Shown here: positions 52,973-60,760 of the stretch, one piece after another | Numbering within the stretch: position 1 is the stretch's first letter | Layout of the letters: each line of letters opens with the position of its first letter | Assembly: GCF_023156505.1 (NCBI RefSeq) | Contig: NZ_JALNMJ010000022.1 | Location: 34,653-98,652, forward strand | DNA: 64,000 nt | Origin: Roseibium sediminicola | GTDB lineage: Bacteria; Pseudomonadota; Alphaproteobacteria; Rhizobiales; Stappiaceae | Direction: 5' to 3' | Translations under genes and position numbers: made by a program | The notes under the pieces: model-generated | What the model was told of the DNA's origin: nothing | The model's database searches: none | Seen by the model: only the letters and a program-made list of their open reading frames with translations

Positions 52973-53242
52973 TTGACCGAAACCATCGAAGGCACCGGCC
53001 GGCTCTGCATTGCCGGCGAGGACAAAGGTCCGTGCGAATTCCAGATTTACGTCCGCGAGCACGGCGGTTTGAAAGAAGCGCGCGGCGTCATATCTGCGGA
53101 AACGAAAATTCTCCACAAGGCGTTTGACGCTGACCGTGGTGTGACGATCAGGCGAGACGACACCGGGTTTGAAATCAAGATCATCATCACCCTTCACGGT
53201 GACGGACTCGCCGATATCGATGTCGTCGGCCCGCCCGGATAA
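52973..53242 (+). CDS. Beta-rich small protein (89 aa), strand uncertain
   Basis: From a TTG start the plus strand gives an 89-residue protein with clear beta alternation: GTGRLCIAGEDKGPCEFQIY, then GFEIKIIITLHGDGLADIDV. It resembles small proteins found in rhizobial prophages. Against it, the minus strand has a 121-codon frame (52901-53266) tied by TAATG and ATGA to both neighbours. I favour the plus protein on amino-acid pattern, but the minus reading is possible. Confidence 0.5.
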   Translation: MTETIEGTGRLCIAGEDKGPCEFQIYVREHGGLKEARGVISAETKILHKAFDADRGVTIRRDDTGFEIKIIITLHGDGLADIDVVGPPG

Positions 53243-53265
53243 AATGTTTTGCCACTTCGCCAGCA

Positions 53266-53748
53266 TTATTCGCCACCCCCGACCGACCGCGCATAGGTCT
53301 GCAGCACGACAAGCGCTTCGATTGCCGAGGCCAGCTTGTCGAGAATTTCAAGGTCGGCGATTTCTTCCGGCGTGATCTGGCCGTCGTCATTCAGCGCGGT
53401 GCAGATCGCCTCGGCCGCGTCCGCCCCGCGCTTGACCGCCGTTCCAACAGCCGCCGGCCAGTTGGTCACGGCCCCTTGCGCTTTCGGCAACGGCACAAAC
53501 ACGCCGTTGGCGATCCGGCACAGCGCGCGCACCGCGACAGGGTCGTCGGTATCGATGGTCAGATCGGCGACAACGTCGATCGGCGCATGATCGTCCGGAT
53601 TGTTCGGCGAGCCGTAACGCGACAGCGCCTGCTGTCCCACGCGGGTCGCCTCGGAACTGGCGACACCGCCGCCGCCGACGCGCATCAACTGGCGAAAGGC
53701 GGCTTTCAGCGCCGCCCGGTCGTGTTCTGTCGTCGGCCGAAAGGTCAT
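53266..53748 (-). CDS. Early regulator-region protein (160 aa)
   Basis: A 160-residue protein starting MTFRPTTEHDRAALKAAFRQ, mainly helical. It lies directly after the Cro-like gene with a 4-base overlap (53745-53748), the place where lambdoid phages carry CII. I cannot show a CII-type motif; the name is not justified. It is the first early gene after the immunity switch. Confidence 0.6.
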   Translation of the reverse strand: MTFRPTTEHDRAALKAAFRQLMRVGGGGVASSEATRVGQQALSRYGSPNNPDDHAPIDVVADLTIDTDDPVAVRALCRIANGVFVPLPKAQGAVTNWPAAVGTAVKRGADAAEAICTALNDDGQITPEEIADLEILDKLASAIEALVVLQTYARSVGGGE

Positions 53749-54056
53749 TGCGTAACCTCGACGGATTTACGCGGTGACGCGGTTTCGGTTTGGGGAGATG
53801 ATTGCGCCAGCTTTTTGAGTTCCGCCCGCTGATCAGGCGTCAAAACCATCGCTTCCAGCGAAAGCGGCTTACCCAATTTGATGGAAAGCAACATGAGCGA
53901 AAACATGTGGTCATACGGGATAAACCCGCCGGTCCCCGACCGGGCGCGGTCGTACTGGAACCGGCGCACCGTCGACGGGTTCAATCCCAGATGCTTTGCA
54001 ACCGCCCCCACACCGCCTAACGCGTCGATGACGGAAGCTGCGGGATCAAGATGCAT
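53745..54056 (-). CDS. Cro-like helix-turn-helix protein
   Basis: A 103-residue protein; residues 8-35 read SVIDALGGVGAVAKHLGLNP, then STVRRFQ, a YdaS/Cro-type HTH. The C-terminus is polar. It is the first gene leftward from the immunity region and is divergent from the CI-like repressor, so it takes Cro's place. AGAGG lies 7 bases before ATG. Operators at 54111-54159 lie just upstream. Confidence 0.72.
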   Translation of the reverse strand: MHLDPAASVIDALGGVGAVAKHLGLNPSTVRRFQYDRARSGTGGFIPYDHMFSLMLLSIKLGKPLSLEAMVLTPDQRAELKKLAQSSPQTETASPRKSVEVTQ

Positions 54057-54110
54057 GGGGGACCTCTGCTCATGACTGGTGCGTTAAGTCAGGCAGATAT
54101 TGCACGTACT

Positions 54111-54159
54111 TACCATTTTGGCAACAACCAAAATGGTTATCTTGCAGCCAAAACGGTAA
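54111..54159. promoter_or_regulatory. Three repressor operators in the immunity region
   Basis: TACCATTTTGG at 54111-54121, CCAAAATGGTTA at 54128-54139 and CCAAAACGGTAA at 54148-54159: the first is the reverse complement of the second's core. They lie between the divergent Cro-like and CI-like genes as in an oR region, and the same core recurs at 56145. Confidence 0.72.
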
Positions 54160-54179
54160 CTGACAACCGTTCGAGCAAG

Positions 54180-54617
54180 ATGCACAATTCGCACGCTATG
54201 CTCACAGAGAACCAAAAAACACTGAAGCGCTGGCTTCGGAAAGTCCTTGAAGACAAAGAGGAAACGCAAAAGGCAGTTGCGAAGCTGCTAGGCATTTCCG
54301 AGCAAACATTTAACAAATCGGTAAGTGGCGATCGCCCCATCAAAGCGCACGAGCTGTTGATTGTGGCTTGTTATTTTGATGCTGAATTACCGATCCTCCC
54401 AGGCCACGGCCAAGCCCGAATAGCCAAGCGATCAAACGACAACGACGCAGATGGTATCAACCACTCAAACCCAGATGAAGACCAACTTTGGGCGTTAGCT
54501 GAGAAAAAGGTTGAAGAGGAAGAGGCTAAGCGCGGCGTTTATATGACGAATGAAGAATATATTGACCGCATCATAAAGTTGTATGAAACTCTATCTCGAC
54601 GGAAGGGCGAAATTTAA
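54180..54617 (+). CDS. CI-like phage repressor
   Basis: A 145-residue protein with an N-terminal Xre-type HTH (about residues 20-55: EETQKAVAKLLGISEQTFNK), then an acidic C-terminal tail. It lacks a LexA-like Ser/Lys peptidase domain, so induction must work without RecA-driven self-cleavage or need an antirepressor. It is divergent from the Cro-like gene with operators between. Two start ATGs (54180, 54198) are possible. The whole gene is AT-rich compared with the early operon. Confidence 0.72.
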   Translation: MHNSHAMLTENQKTLKRWLRKVLEDKEETQKAVAKLLGISEQTFNKSVSGDRPIKAHELLIVACYFDAELPILPGHGQARIAKRSNDNDADGINHSNPDEDQLWALAEKKVEEEEAKRGVYMTNEEYIDRIIKLYETLSRRKGEI

Positions 54618-54640
54618 TTAATAGATGTTTTGGATATGCT

Positions 54641-54901
54641 ATGGAAACCCGGCTACACTATCTCAAACCGGTCATTAAAGACAATCATGAAGACAGTCTT
54701 GTGGACCTGATATTTCAGGCATGCAAATATGATTGTGTTGATCTGATTGAGTTCGAGTGTTTCAAACTTTATGGCCATGACCGACTAACTGTTCTCAAGC
54801 CAGCGCAAGAGGCAGAACTCGTCTTGCGATGCCGGGGGCGAGTGGCCCGGCGCGCACGACACATGGGGCGCAGGCCAAAAGAACAAGGCGATTACGAATG
54901 A
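54641..54901 (+). CDS. Small protein downstream of repressor (86 aa)
   Basis: An 86-residue protein starting METRLHYLKPVIKDNHEDSL with a basic, Arg-rich C-terminus. It follows the repressor by 23 bases and overlaps the next gene by ATGA, so it is probably expressed in lysogens. I do not recognise the family. Confidence 0.6.
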   Translation: METRLHYLKPVIKDNHEDSLVDLIFQACKYDCVDLIEFECFKLYGHDRLTVLKPAQEAELVLRCRGRVARRARHMGRRPKEQGDYE

Positions 54902-55485
54902 GCCCGTTTTTGGAACCTATGCCGCTCGGTATGATTGAGCGAGGCGGTCTAGACGAAACAGCACGCTTCCTTTTTCGCATTTGGCGGGAACACAATGGCA
55001 ATATGCCGCCAAGTCGCGAGCTTATGAAGATTTCGCCGTATCTTGTGATTTTGGACGATCAATTTTCCAACAATGATAGCCCAGACATCCTTTTCTTCGG
55101 CTCAGAGACATCGTTTTCACGGCGGTTTCCCGAGGCTCAATATGTCGATGGAGAGCCAAAGGTAGCTTTAAACCATAGTTTTCGAAACTACGTCAGAGAG
55201 GGTTATCACAGCGCCCTTATGGGCGAACCAGTGCTAGAATCGATTGGAACCGGGGACCTTCTGGGTCCGCGCAAACCCACGGTTATTTATGATCGGATAA
55301 CGCTTGCGTTCAAGAAGCGAGTTGGCAGCTATTTGGTCACGTACTCTCTAGTGAGGGACGAGAAGTGGTTATCTCCAAGAGAAGATCTGCCAGATCATCT
55401 GCGGCATTCCCCACAAAGGTTAGATCCGCGTCAATTGTGCTCGGGGGTATTTCCCAGTGAATTCCGCGAGCATGGACGGCCCTAA
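54898..55485 (+). CDS. PAS-like domain protein, lysogen-expressed
   Basis: A 195-residue protein starting MSPFLEPMPLGMIERGGLDE. The order FLFRIWREHNGNMPPSRELM, then SPYLVILDDQF, and a late LVTYSLVRDEKW recall PAS_5-type sensor proteins of alphaproteobacteria, but with low certainty. Its last 149 bases overlap the convergent GNAT-like gene. AT-rich, unlike early genes. Confidence 0.5.
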   Translation: MSPFLEPMPLGMIERGGLDETARFLFRIWREHNGNMPPSRELMKISPYLVILDDQFSNNDSPDILFFGSETSFSRRFPEAQYVDGEPKVALNHSFRNYVREGYHSALMGEPVLESIGTGDLLGPRKPTVIYDRITLAFKKRVGSYLVTYSLVRDEKWLSPREDLPDHLRHSPQRLDPRQLCSGVFPSEFREHGRP

Positions 55486-56041
55486 ATCCATACGATGGAA
55501 ATAGGCGTGTTCCTATGTGCTTAGGGGCAACCCATCCGTAAAGGTAATCCGGCTTCCATTCGTCCAAAGCATCAATCTGCAAAAGCTTGGTAATAGCCGA
55601 GCCAACACCCGCTTCACGATGGCCAGGTTCCACAAATAGATCTCCTTGGTAGCAGACCCGCCCTGTTATTTTCTTTCCAAATCGCGGTTGACGGTTTGCC
55701 AGTTCGGCCGATGGATTATCCACACCTGGATAGCAACGTTTCCAGTATTTTCGCCAATAGTCCACCAGGGTCATTTCCCCTAAGTCATCAAGCCTAACCG
55801 CATTTCTTGCCACTATCTCGCCCGCGCTCGTCTCAACGTAGAGCCAAAAAGCTTGAGTTGGCGTGTACGTGTTTTTCTCCGTGGAGAAATGCTCTGTGAG
55901 CTTCGGTTTTTCACTTTTGGCAATGCGCGATTCAAGCTCCTCAAAGCAAACGCCCCGGCGGATATGATAGCCCTTCTCCCTGAGATCATCTCTCAGAATG
56001 GCCCACGCTTCTCTCAATAAATATGGGTCAAACCCTGCCAT
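55337..56041 (-). CDS. GNAT-like acetyltransferase, accessory gene
   Basis: A 234-residue protein whose C-terminal half fits the GNAT fold: GDLFVEPGHREAGVGSAITK is motif A (R/Q-x-x-G-x-G/A) and the later LFPSYGFRAVHARGIHWEIP is a normal end. The N-terminal 100 residues are not recognised. It is transcribed opposite to the immunity genes and overlaps the PAS-like gene tail to tail. Such genes in prophages are often lysogenic-conversion or anti-phage genes; no proof here. Confidence 0.65.
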   Translation of the reverse strand: MAGFDPYLLREAWAILRDDLREKGYHIRRGVCFEELESRIAKSEKPKLTEHFSTEKNTYTPTQAFWLYVETSAGEIVARNAVRLDDLGEMTLVDYWRKYWKRCYPGVDNPSAELANRQPRFGKKITGRVCYQGDLFVEPGHREAGVGSAITKLLQIDALDEWKPDYLYGWVAPKHIGTRLFPSYGFRAVHARGIHWEIPPSTIDADLTFVGNAADDLADLLLEITTSRPSLEST

Positions 56042-56113
56042 AAGACACCAATAGCATCGGTCATTTTAACGATTTGCCTTTCTAGCATTCGTTCTTTTCC
56101 TTGTCATTCGCGG

Positions 56114-56165
56114 TTGACAGCAAGTGCATTTTTTGCATTTATCACCAAAATGGTAATAACCATTC
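56114..56165 (+). promoter_or_regulatory. Repressor-controlled rightward promoter
   Basis: TTGACA (56114-56119), a 17-base spacer, then ATTTAT (56137-56142). CCAAAATGGTAA (56145-56156) starts 2 bases later and TAACCATTCC adds a partial inverted copy. The operator core equals those at 54111-54159, so the CI-like protein most likely represses both. Confidence 0.7.
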
Positions 56166-56196
56166 CGGCAATTTTCATCGAAGGGCAGGCCGCACC

Positions 56197-56709
56197 ATGA
56201 CCGACACCCCCACCCCCGACGATCTGTCCGCCCGCCTCGCGGCGCTTGCGCTTGACCTGTCGCAGCCTTCGTCGGCCACGGTGAACCCTGCAAGCATGGA
56301 GCAGCTCAGAAGAGCTGTAGCAAAGTCGCGGCAATTCAAGACGCATTTGCCCGTTACCAGCCGCGGCACGTCGCCAGTCTGCCCGGACACCGGAATGGTG
56401 GCTTTTTCCGTTCAGATGCTTACCGGCCACGTTCTGCGGCTAAGCATGTGCGCCGAAGATTTCGACTGGATAGTCCAGGGCATTGAAGGCTATCGCCCCC
56501 CCCGTCCGGCCGAGGACCTCGACGACATTCCAAAGCAGGTGGAAGAGGCGCTGGCCAACTCCAAACCGCTTGCCAATTCCGCACTTGGCCGGGCTGTAGG
56601 CCGTCGCCGTCCCTTTCGCGGGCTTTGGATTGGCCTCAATGCGCTGCTTGCGATGAACCGCAAGGCTAAGGAGCGCGTGACTGATCGCTTGGGGCGGCTG
56701 AACTCATGA
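56197..56709 (+). CDS. First protein of the rightward operon (170 aa)
   Basis: A 170-residue protein starting MTDTPTPDDLSARLAALALD, basic at the end. It is the first gene behind the repressor-controlled promoter, where lambda carries N and other early regulators. I recognise no family. Its 3' end overlaps a convergent gene by 44 bases. Confidence 0.6.
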   Translation: MTDTPTPDDLSARLAALALDLSQPSSATVNPASMEQLRRAVAKSRQFKTHLPVTSRGTSPVCPDTGMVAFSVQMLTGHVLRLSMCAEDFDWIVQGIEGYRPPRPAEDLDDIPKQVEEALANSKPLANSALGRAVGRRRPFRGLWIGLNALLAMNRKAKERVTDRLGRLNS

Positions 56710-56950
56710 TTTCAAGGATCTCATCCATAGCTGTTGTGAAGCCGTCGAGCCGTTCGGCCCTCGCGTCTTCATTCGGATCGAGTGTCTCGACATCGATTTT
56801 TGCCTGCAACGTCGCGGCAAAACCTTCTTTGTCACCCTTGTTCGTTAGCAACCGCGACGCGAGCAGCCCGACCGCAAGGGACTGCATCTCAACCTTTGCA
56901 TTCAAAATCTCGAATTCGCTGATCAAAGCAGCATTTGCGTTTCCGGTCAT
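56666..56950 (-). CDS. Small helical protein (94 aa), reverse-oriented
   Basis: A 94-residue helical protein starting MTGNANAALISEFEILNAKV, with AGGAAGAG upstream of the chosen ATG. It is transcribed opposite to the rest of the rightward operon. The opposite strand there gives only a serine-rich random-looking protein, so this reading is preferred. Function unknown. Confidence 0.6.
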   Translation of the reverse strand: MTGNANAALISEFEILNAKVEMQSLAVGLLASRLLTNKGDKEGFAATLQAKIDVETLDPNEDARAERLDGFTTAMDEILEIMSSAAPSDQSRAP

Positions 56951-57122
56951 GTTCTCTTCCTTTCTCGACATGGCTGGAACCGGGCGCGCCGCGTCGGGAG
57001 CCTGCGGCGCGCCCCTCCCCTTTCCGGTTGATCACCGCACTCAATCACAATTTGCGCTTGCTGCCCATGCCAGGCGCCAGCGGGTAGCGTTTCCGAAGAA
57101 GGCACAATCAGGAGACGCAGCC

Positions 57123-57611
57123 ATGACCACGTCCATTCGCAACGCCCGTTCGGCCATCGCCGTTCTGGAACGCGCGATCCAGAGCTTCCGCGACACCCAC
57201 GGCGCCCCGCCGGTTGCACGTATCGAATGGCATCTCGCGACCCTGCTTGTCAGCGTCAAGAAATGCCTTGCCGGGCTGGCGGCCGAACTGGAGCTTTATC
57301 AAAGCGCCAAGGGTACCGGCCGCGCCTACTGGATCACCCAGCCGGACGGCAGCCGCGACCATGTCTGCGGCCAGCAGCTTGAAAGCCTCTGCCTGCCCTT
57401 GGCCGATGGCGAGGCCGCCGTCATCCACGGCAAGCCGGAAGCCCTTGCCGCCGTCGCCGCCGCCTTGAACGCGGCCGGCCGCACGCCCATCGGCCCCGCC
57501 CCCCTTCACGACATCGCCCGCCAGCTTAGCGAGGCAGCCTTCCACGCGGCCCCAGCCAGGGACACAGCGCCGCCCGAACCGGAAAAGGAATCGGCCCATG
57601 GAAAACCTTGA
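57123..57611 (+). CDS. Rightward-operon protein (162 aa)
   Basis: A 162-residue protein starting MTTSIRNARSAIAVLERAIQ; helical N-terminus, later YWITQPDGSRDHVCGQQLES and an Ala-rich helical part. The start at 57123 is preferred because the frame upstream of it is antisense to the 94-aa gene. It overlaps the next gene by 14 bases. No family is recognised. Confidence 0.6.
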   Translation: MTTSIRNARSAIAVLERAIQSFRDTHGAPPVARIEWHLATLLVSVKKCLAGLAAELELYQSAKGTGRAYWITQPDGSRDHVCGQQLESLCLPLADGEAAVIHGKPEALAAVAAALNAAGRTPIGPAPLHDIARQLSEAAFHAAPARDTAPPEPEKESAHGKP

Positions 57612-57951
57612 AACCGTTCTCGGCGCCGCCCGCCACGTGGCCCCCTATGCCTTGTTCGGCATTTCCCTGATCTGTTCCGGCATCGCCCTCCTGAATAGCC
57701 TTGCCGGCAAAAGCCGCCGCCAGTGGGAAGACGACGCGAATTGCATGTATCCCGGCTGGCGCAAGCTTTATGAAATTTCCGGAACCTCCCCCCAGTCCTC
57801 CCCTGAACCCGAAGACGTGCACAAGCAAAGGCCGGTCAGCAGCCGCCTTGCCCTTGCCGCGCGCCTTTCCAATCGGGTTCTAACTGGCCTCGCCGCCGGC
57901 GCGCTCGGCGTCGAGGCCCTTTTCTTTTTTCTGCCGCGGGGAGTGCTGTAA
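57598..57951 (+). CDS. Small membrane protein (117 aa)
   Basis: A 117-residue protein with two hydrophobic helices (about residues 14-34, APYALFGISLICSGIALLNS, and 92-112, VLTGLAAGALGVEALFFFLP). The polar middle would lie in one compartment. It starts inside the end of the previous gene and its stop overlaps the next start by one base. It could be an exclusion or inner-membrane accessory protein; unknown. Confidence 0.6.
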   Translation: MENLETVLGAARHVAPYALFGISLICSGIALLNSLAGKSRRQWEDDANCMYPGWRKLYEISGTSPQSSPEPEDVHKQRPVSSRLALAARLSNRVLTGLAAGALGVEALFFFLPRGVL

Positions 57952-58163
57952 TGACCTTTCAGCCTCAGCACGATCCGGGCTTTGCCCGCGCCCGCAAGGC
58001 GGTTGACGCCTTCACCCAGGAAATGTCGCTCGAAGCGGCATTCATGGACGCCAGCGGCCACAAGAAGGCAGCAAAGGCAATCGTCGCCGTCATCAACGCC
58101 ACCCGCGCCTGCGCCGACATCCGGCTGAAGGATCGCATGGTCGACCCACGCGAGGCTGATTAA
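57951..58163 (+). CDS. Small helical protein (70 aa)
   Basis: A 70-residue protein starting MTFQPQHDPGFARARKAVDA, helical, with AAKAIVAVINATRACADIRL. It is coupled to both neighbours by one-base overlaps (TAATG). Function unknown. Confidence 0.6.
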   Translation: MTFQPQHDPGFARARKAVDAFTQEMSLEAAFMDASGHKKAAKAIVAVINATRACADIRLKDRMVDPREAD

Positions 58164-59053
58164 TGTCTTGGGTCGGCGGCCTTGCTGAATGGGAAGAAGG
58201 GAACACGACCTATTTGTCGGTCGCGTTCACATGGAAGCTCGACGAGGCTTACACCAGGGCTGTGTTTGCCAGGTCCCAGGGCCGCCGCGTCGTGGCCGGC
58301 GGCCCGGCTTTGTTCTTGACGAAGATGCAACACCAGCTCGCGGATGTGGCCGAAATTGGTGCGCACCACCCCGACGCGATCGCAAGACACAATCCCGACG
58401 CAACCTTCGCAAGCCGCGGCTGCCCGGTCGGGTGCTGGTTCTGTATTGTCCCTGCCATGGAAGGCCGCAACTTCACTTTGCTGCCGGATTTTCCAGTGCG
58501 CCCGATCCTGTGTGACAACAACCTGTCAGCGCTTCCTGCTGAATACCAGGATCATATCATCGCCAGGTACCAGGCGGCGCGCGTCACCTTGAAAGACGCG
58601 AATTCCGGCTTTGAACCGATCACTTTCGATCGGGAAGTTTACGAGCGATGGAAGCCTCTTGTGAATGCGGGCAAAGGTCCGTGGCGATTTGCATATGACG
58701 AAACCGGCGAAGGCAAGGACGTGCGCCGGGTCATGAAAATGCTTTCCGGCGAACCGCAAAAACGGAAGCGGGTTTATGTCCTGATCGGTAATGAACCCTT
58801 TGCCGAGTCCATGGCGCGCATTCAGGAAGTTATCGACCACGGCTGCGAACCGCACGTGCAACCGTACATGAAGCTCAACGCCCGCAAGCGGACGCCGCAC
58901 CCGCGCCATGACTGGAACCATCAGCTTTTGGTCGACGTCGCGCGTTGGGCCAATGGCTGGGTTTGGAAGAAGGCCCCCTTTGCCGACTACAAGCGCTCGC
59001 GCAGGACACGCCCGAGGGACCACTACGACAGCCAGCAAGGCCTTTTTGTATAG
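58163..59053 (+). CDS. Radical-SAM-like phage protein
   Basis: A 296-residue protein with a CxxxCxxC iron-sulphur motif in ASRGCPVGCWFCIVPAMEGR (about residue 85-105), the signature of radical SAM enzymes. It is preceded by a segment RRVVAGGPALFLT that resembles the start of B12-binding-like domains. A later AYDETGEGKDVRRVMKMLSG and VYVLIGNEP fit the barrel. The substrate is unknown; nucleobase or peptide modification is possible. It is the last gene before the excisionase and overlaps the 70-aa gene by one base. Confidence 0.75.
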   Translation: MSWVGGLAEWEEGNTTYLSVAFTWKLDEAYTRAVFARSQGRRVVAGGPALFLTKMQHQLADVAEIGAHHPDAIARHNPDATFASRGCPVGCWFCIVPAMEGRNFTLLPDFPVRPILCDNNLSALPAEYQDHIIARYQAARVTLKDANSGFEPITFDREVYERWKPLVNAGKGPWRFAYDETGEGKDVRRVMKMLSGEPQKRKRVYVLIGNEPFAESMARIQEVIDHGCEPHVQPYMKLNARKRTPHPRHDWNHQLLVDVARWANGWVWKKAPFADYKRSRRTRPRDHYDSQQGLFV

Positions 59054-59130
59054 AACCACGCCGCCCCATCGGCACGGGCCCGGCGAACCGCAAAGCGGCG
59101 CCGGGCAAACGGAAACCAGGACTTGGAACC

Positions 59131-59604
59131 ATGAACCGCCAGCAAAAGCTTGACCCGGTCGAAATCGAGTATTTCACTGTGCAGGAAGTTGCCGACAGGT
59201 TGCGCAAGTCGCTGCGCTGGCTGAATGGCGTTCTGGCCGAGGACGGCCGCCGCCGGCCGACCGAACAGCGGTTTCAGTTTCACGTCCGCCACGGGAGAAC
59301 AAGACTTTGGACACCGGAGGCTCTGACCAAACTGCAAAAGGCGGTCGCAAGGGAAAGCGAGCCGGGCGGCGCGCTCGCGGGCTCGCCCCGGTCGACCGTG
59401 ACGGCGTCTGGCATGTCCATGGAACCGTCCGGGCTGGAAGACGCTCAATCCGCGTTAGAAAAAGTCTTGGCCTTCCAGTCGACCGCGTCTCCCAGGACGC
59501 CGCGATCGAGGAATGCCGGCGCTACGAAAGCGAAATCATCGCCGAAGCCACGGGACAAAAAACGCCAGGTGCTTTCGTTTCCGTCGCAGCCGCCGACTAC
59601 CTGA
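59131..59604 (+). CDS. Excisionase-like DNA-binding protein
   Basis: A 157-residue protein starting MNRQQKLDPVEIEYFTVQEV; residues 16-60 (FTVQEVADRLRKSLRWLNGV) resemble the winged HTH of MerR/excisionase-type proteins. Position directly before the integrase fits. Only the first 90 residues look genuine; the rest overlaps the integrase frame by 298 bases and has a low-complexity Ser/Pro/Lys composition, so the functional protein may be shorter in effect. Confidence 0.65.
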   Translation: MNRQQKLDPVEIEYFTVQEVADRLRKSLRWLNGVLAEDGRRRPTEQRFQFHVRHGRTRLWTPEALTKLQKAVARESEPGGALAGSPRSTVTASGMSMEPSGLEDAQSALEKVLAFQSTASPRTPRSRNAGATKAKSSPKPRDKKRQVLSFPSQPPTT

Positions 59605-60590
59605 CCCGAACCCGCGAAAAACCCCTCGGCAAGACAACCGTCGATATCGTCCAGGAGATTGCCCGCACCTTCGGCCTGCAGCGGCTGAACGAGATTGCCG
59701 AGGACGACTGGCACCGCCATGTCGACCAGCGCCAGAAAGGCAATTCCGCCGCCACCCGCGAACGCTATCTGAATGCGCTCCTGTCTTTCCTGAAATTCTG
59801 CCAGGGCAGGAAATACCGGCTCGACCAGCTGCCCGAGTTCGACCGGGACAAGCGCGCTCGCAATCCGAACCGCCGCACCAGGCGCCGCGTGCGCGAGCTG
59901 CGCCCCGATCTGGTCGCCCGGCTCATGATGGCCGCACATATCACCATACGCGCACAGATGGCCGTCGAATGGTCGACCGGCGCCCGCGTCTCGTCGGTGC
60001 TGCACGGCTGCCGGGTCTGCGACCTGATCCTTGCCGAGGGACGCGAGCAGATAACGTTCCACGACACCAAGAACGGCGAGTCCGTCGACGCCGCCCTGCA
60101 CCCGACCGCCGCGGCGATCCTGCGCGACTATATCGAGTGGCGCGGCCGCCTGCACGAGCGCGAGGCCCCGCTGTTCCTGACCTACAAGCGCAAACCCTAC
60201 TCGGACAACGGCGGATCGTCGGGCGGCCAGAACAAGACAGGGTTCAAGGCTGCCAAGCGCCGTGCAGCCGCGGCCGTCCTGCAGGACGCGCAAGAGCGTG
60301 CCAGGAAGCAACGCGACCCGAAGCGCCGGCAGGCCATCCTTGACGACGCCGAGGCCGACGCCGCGCTGTTGAAGTCCGTGACCCAGCACTGGTTCCGCCA
60401 CATGCTGGCAAGCCGCATGCTGCGAGACGGCGACATCCGCGCCGCGATGGAACAGGGCGGCTGGCTCGATCCGAGATCCGTTATCGGCTACACCCACGAC
60501 GTCCCGGAATTCCGCCGTTCGGTCGTGTCCAAATTCGACGATTTCGGCAAGTCTTTGACACGCGAGGAAGACGAAAAAGAGGTAAAGTAA
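59307..60590 (+). CDS. Prophage integrase (tyrosine recombinase)
   Basis: A 427-residue integrase. The catalytic residues are visible: Arg in WSTGARVSSVL, the HxxR pair in QHWFRHMLASRM, and the Tyr in VIGYTHDV near the C-terminus. The core-binding domain is about residues 85-190. The start is placed at a TTG (59307); the true start may be later because the first 25 residues are very basic. It ends 34 bases before attR, so it is adjacent to its own attachment site. Confidence 0.88.
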   Translation: MDTGGSDQTAKGGRKGKRAGRRARGLAPVDRDGVWHVHGTVRAGRRSIRVRKSLGLPVDRVSQDAAIEECRRYESEIIAEATGQKTPGAFVSVAAADYLTRTREKPLGKTTVDIVQEIARTFGLQRLNEIAEDDWHRHVDQRQKGNSAATRERYLNALLSFLKFCQGRKYRLDQLPEFDRDKRARNPNRRTRRRVRELRPDLVARLMMAAHITIRAQMAVEWSTGARVSSVLHGCRVCDLILAEGREQITFHDTKNGESVDAALHPTAAAILRDYIEWRGRLHEREAPLFLTYKRKPYSDNGGSSGGQNKTGFKAAKRRAAAAVLQDAQERARKQRDPKRRQAILDDAEADAALLKSVTQHWFRHMLASRMLRDGDIRAAMEQGGWLDPRSVIGYTHDVPEFRRSVVSKFDDFGKSLTREEDEKEVK

Positions 60591-60623
60591 TGAACTTGAA
60601 TGGAAATTCCGAACTAGACCCGC

Positions 60624-60671
60624 CCCTTGGTAAGGGAGAGGTCGAGAGTTCAAATCTCTCCGGCAGCACCA
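60624..60671 (+). repeat. attR core (48-bp direct repeat)
   Basis: Identical to 14,054-14,101. It is the 3' half of tRNA-Thr, from the anticodon arm to CCA, left at the right end by integration. It is not a second tRNA gene because the 5' half is absent. Confidence 0.93.
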
Positions 60672-60760
60672 TTAAAAGCCAGAACATCTCTAAGGGGCCT
60701 TGCTTTTCAGCCAATTGCCGTCACTTTGTGCCGACACATTGACCGACACAAGCGACTCTC

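Noticed and set aside
53266..53748. Naming the 160-aa gene CII
   Set aside because: Only the position suggests it; no helix-turn-helix or CII-like pattern can be seen.
58945..59130. Longer N-terminus for the excisionase-like gene
   Set aside because: The extension overlaps the radical-SAM-like gene end and reads Pro/Arg-rich; the ATG at 59131 begins the natural protein.
60624..60671. Second tRNA-Thr gene
   Set aside because: Only the 3' part of the tRNA is present; it is the att copy.
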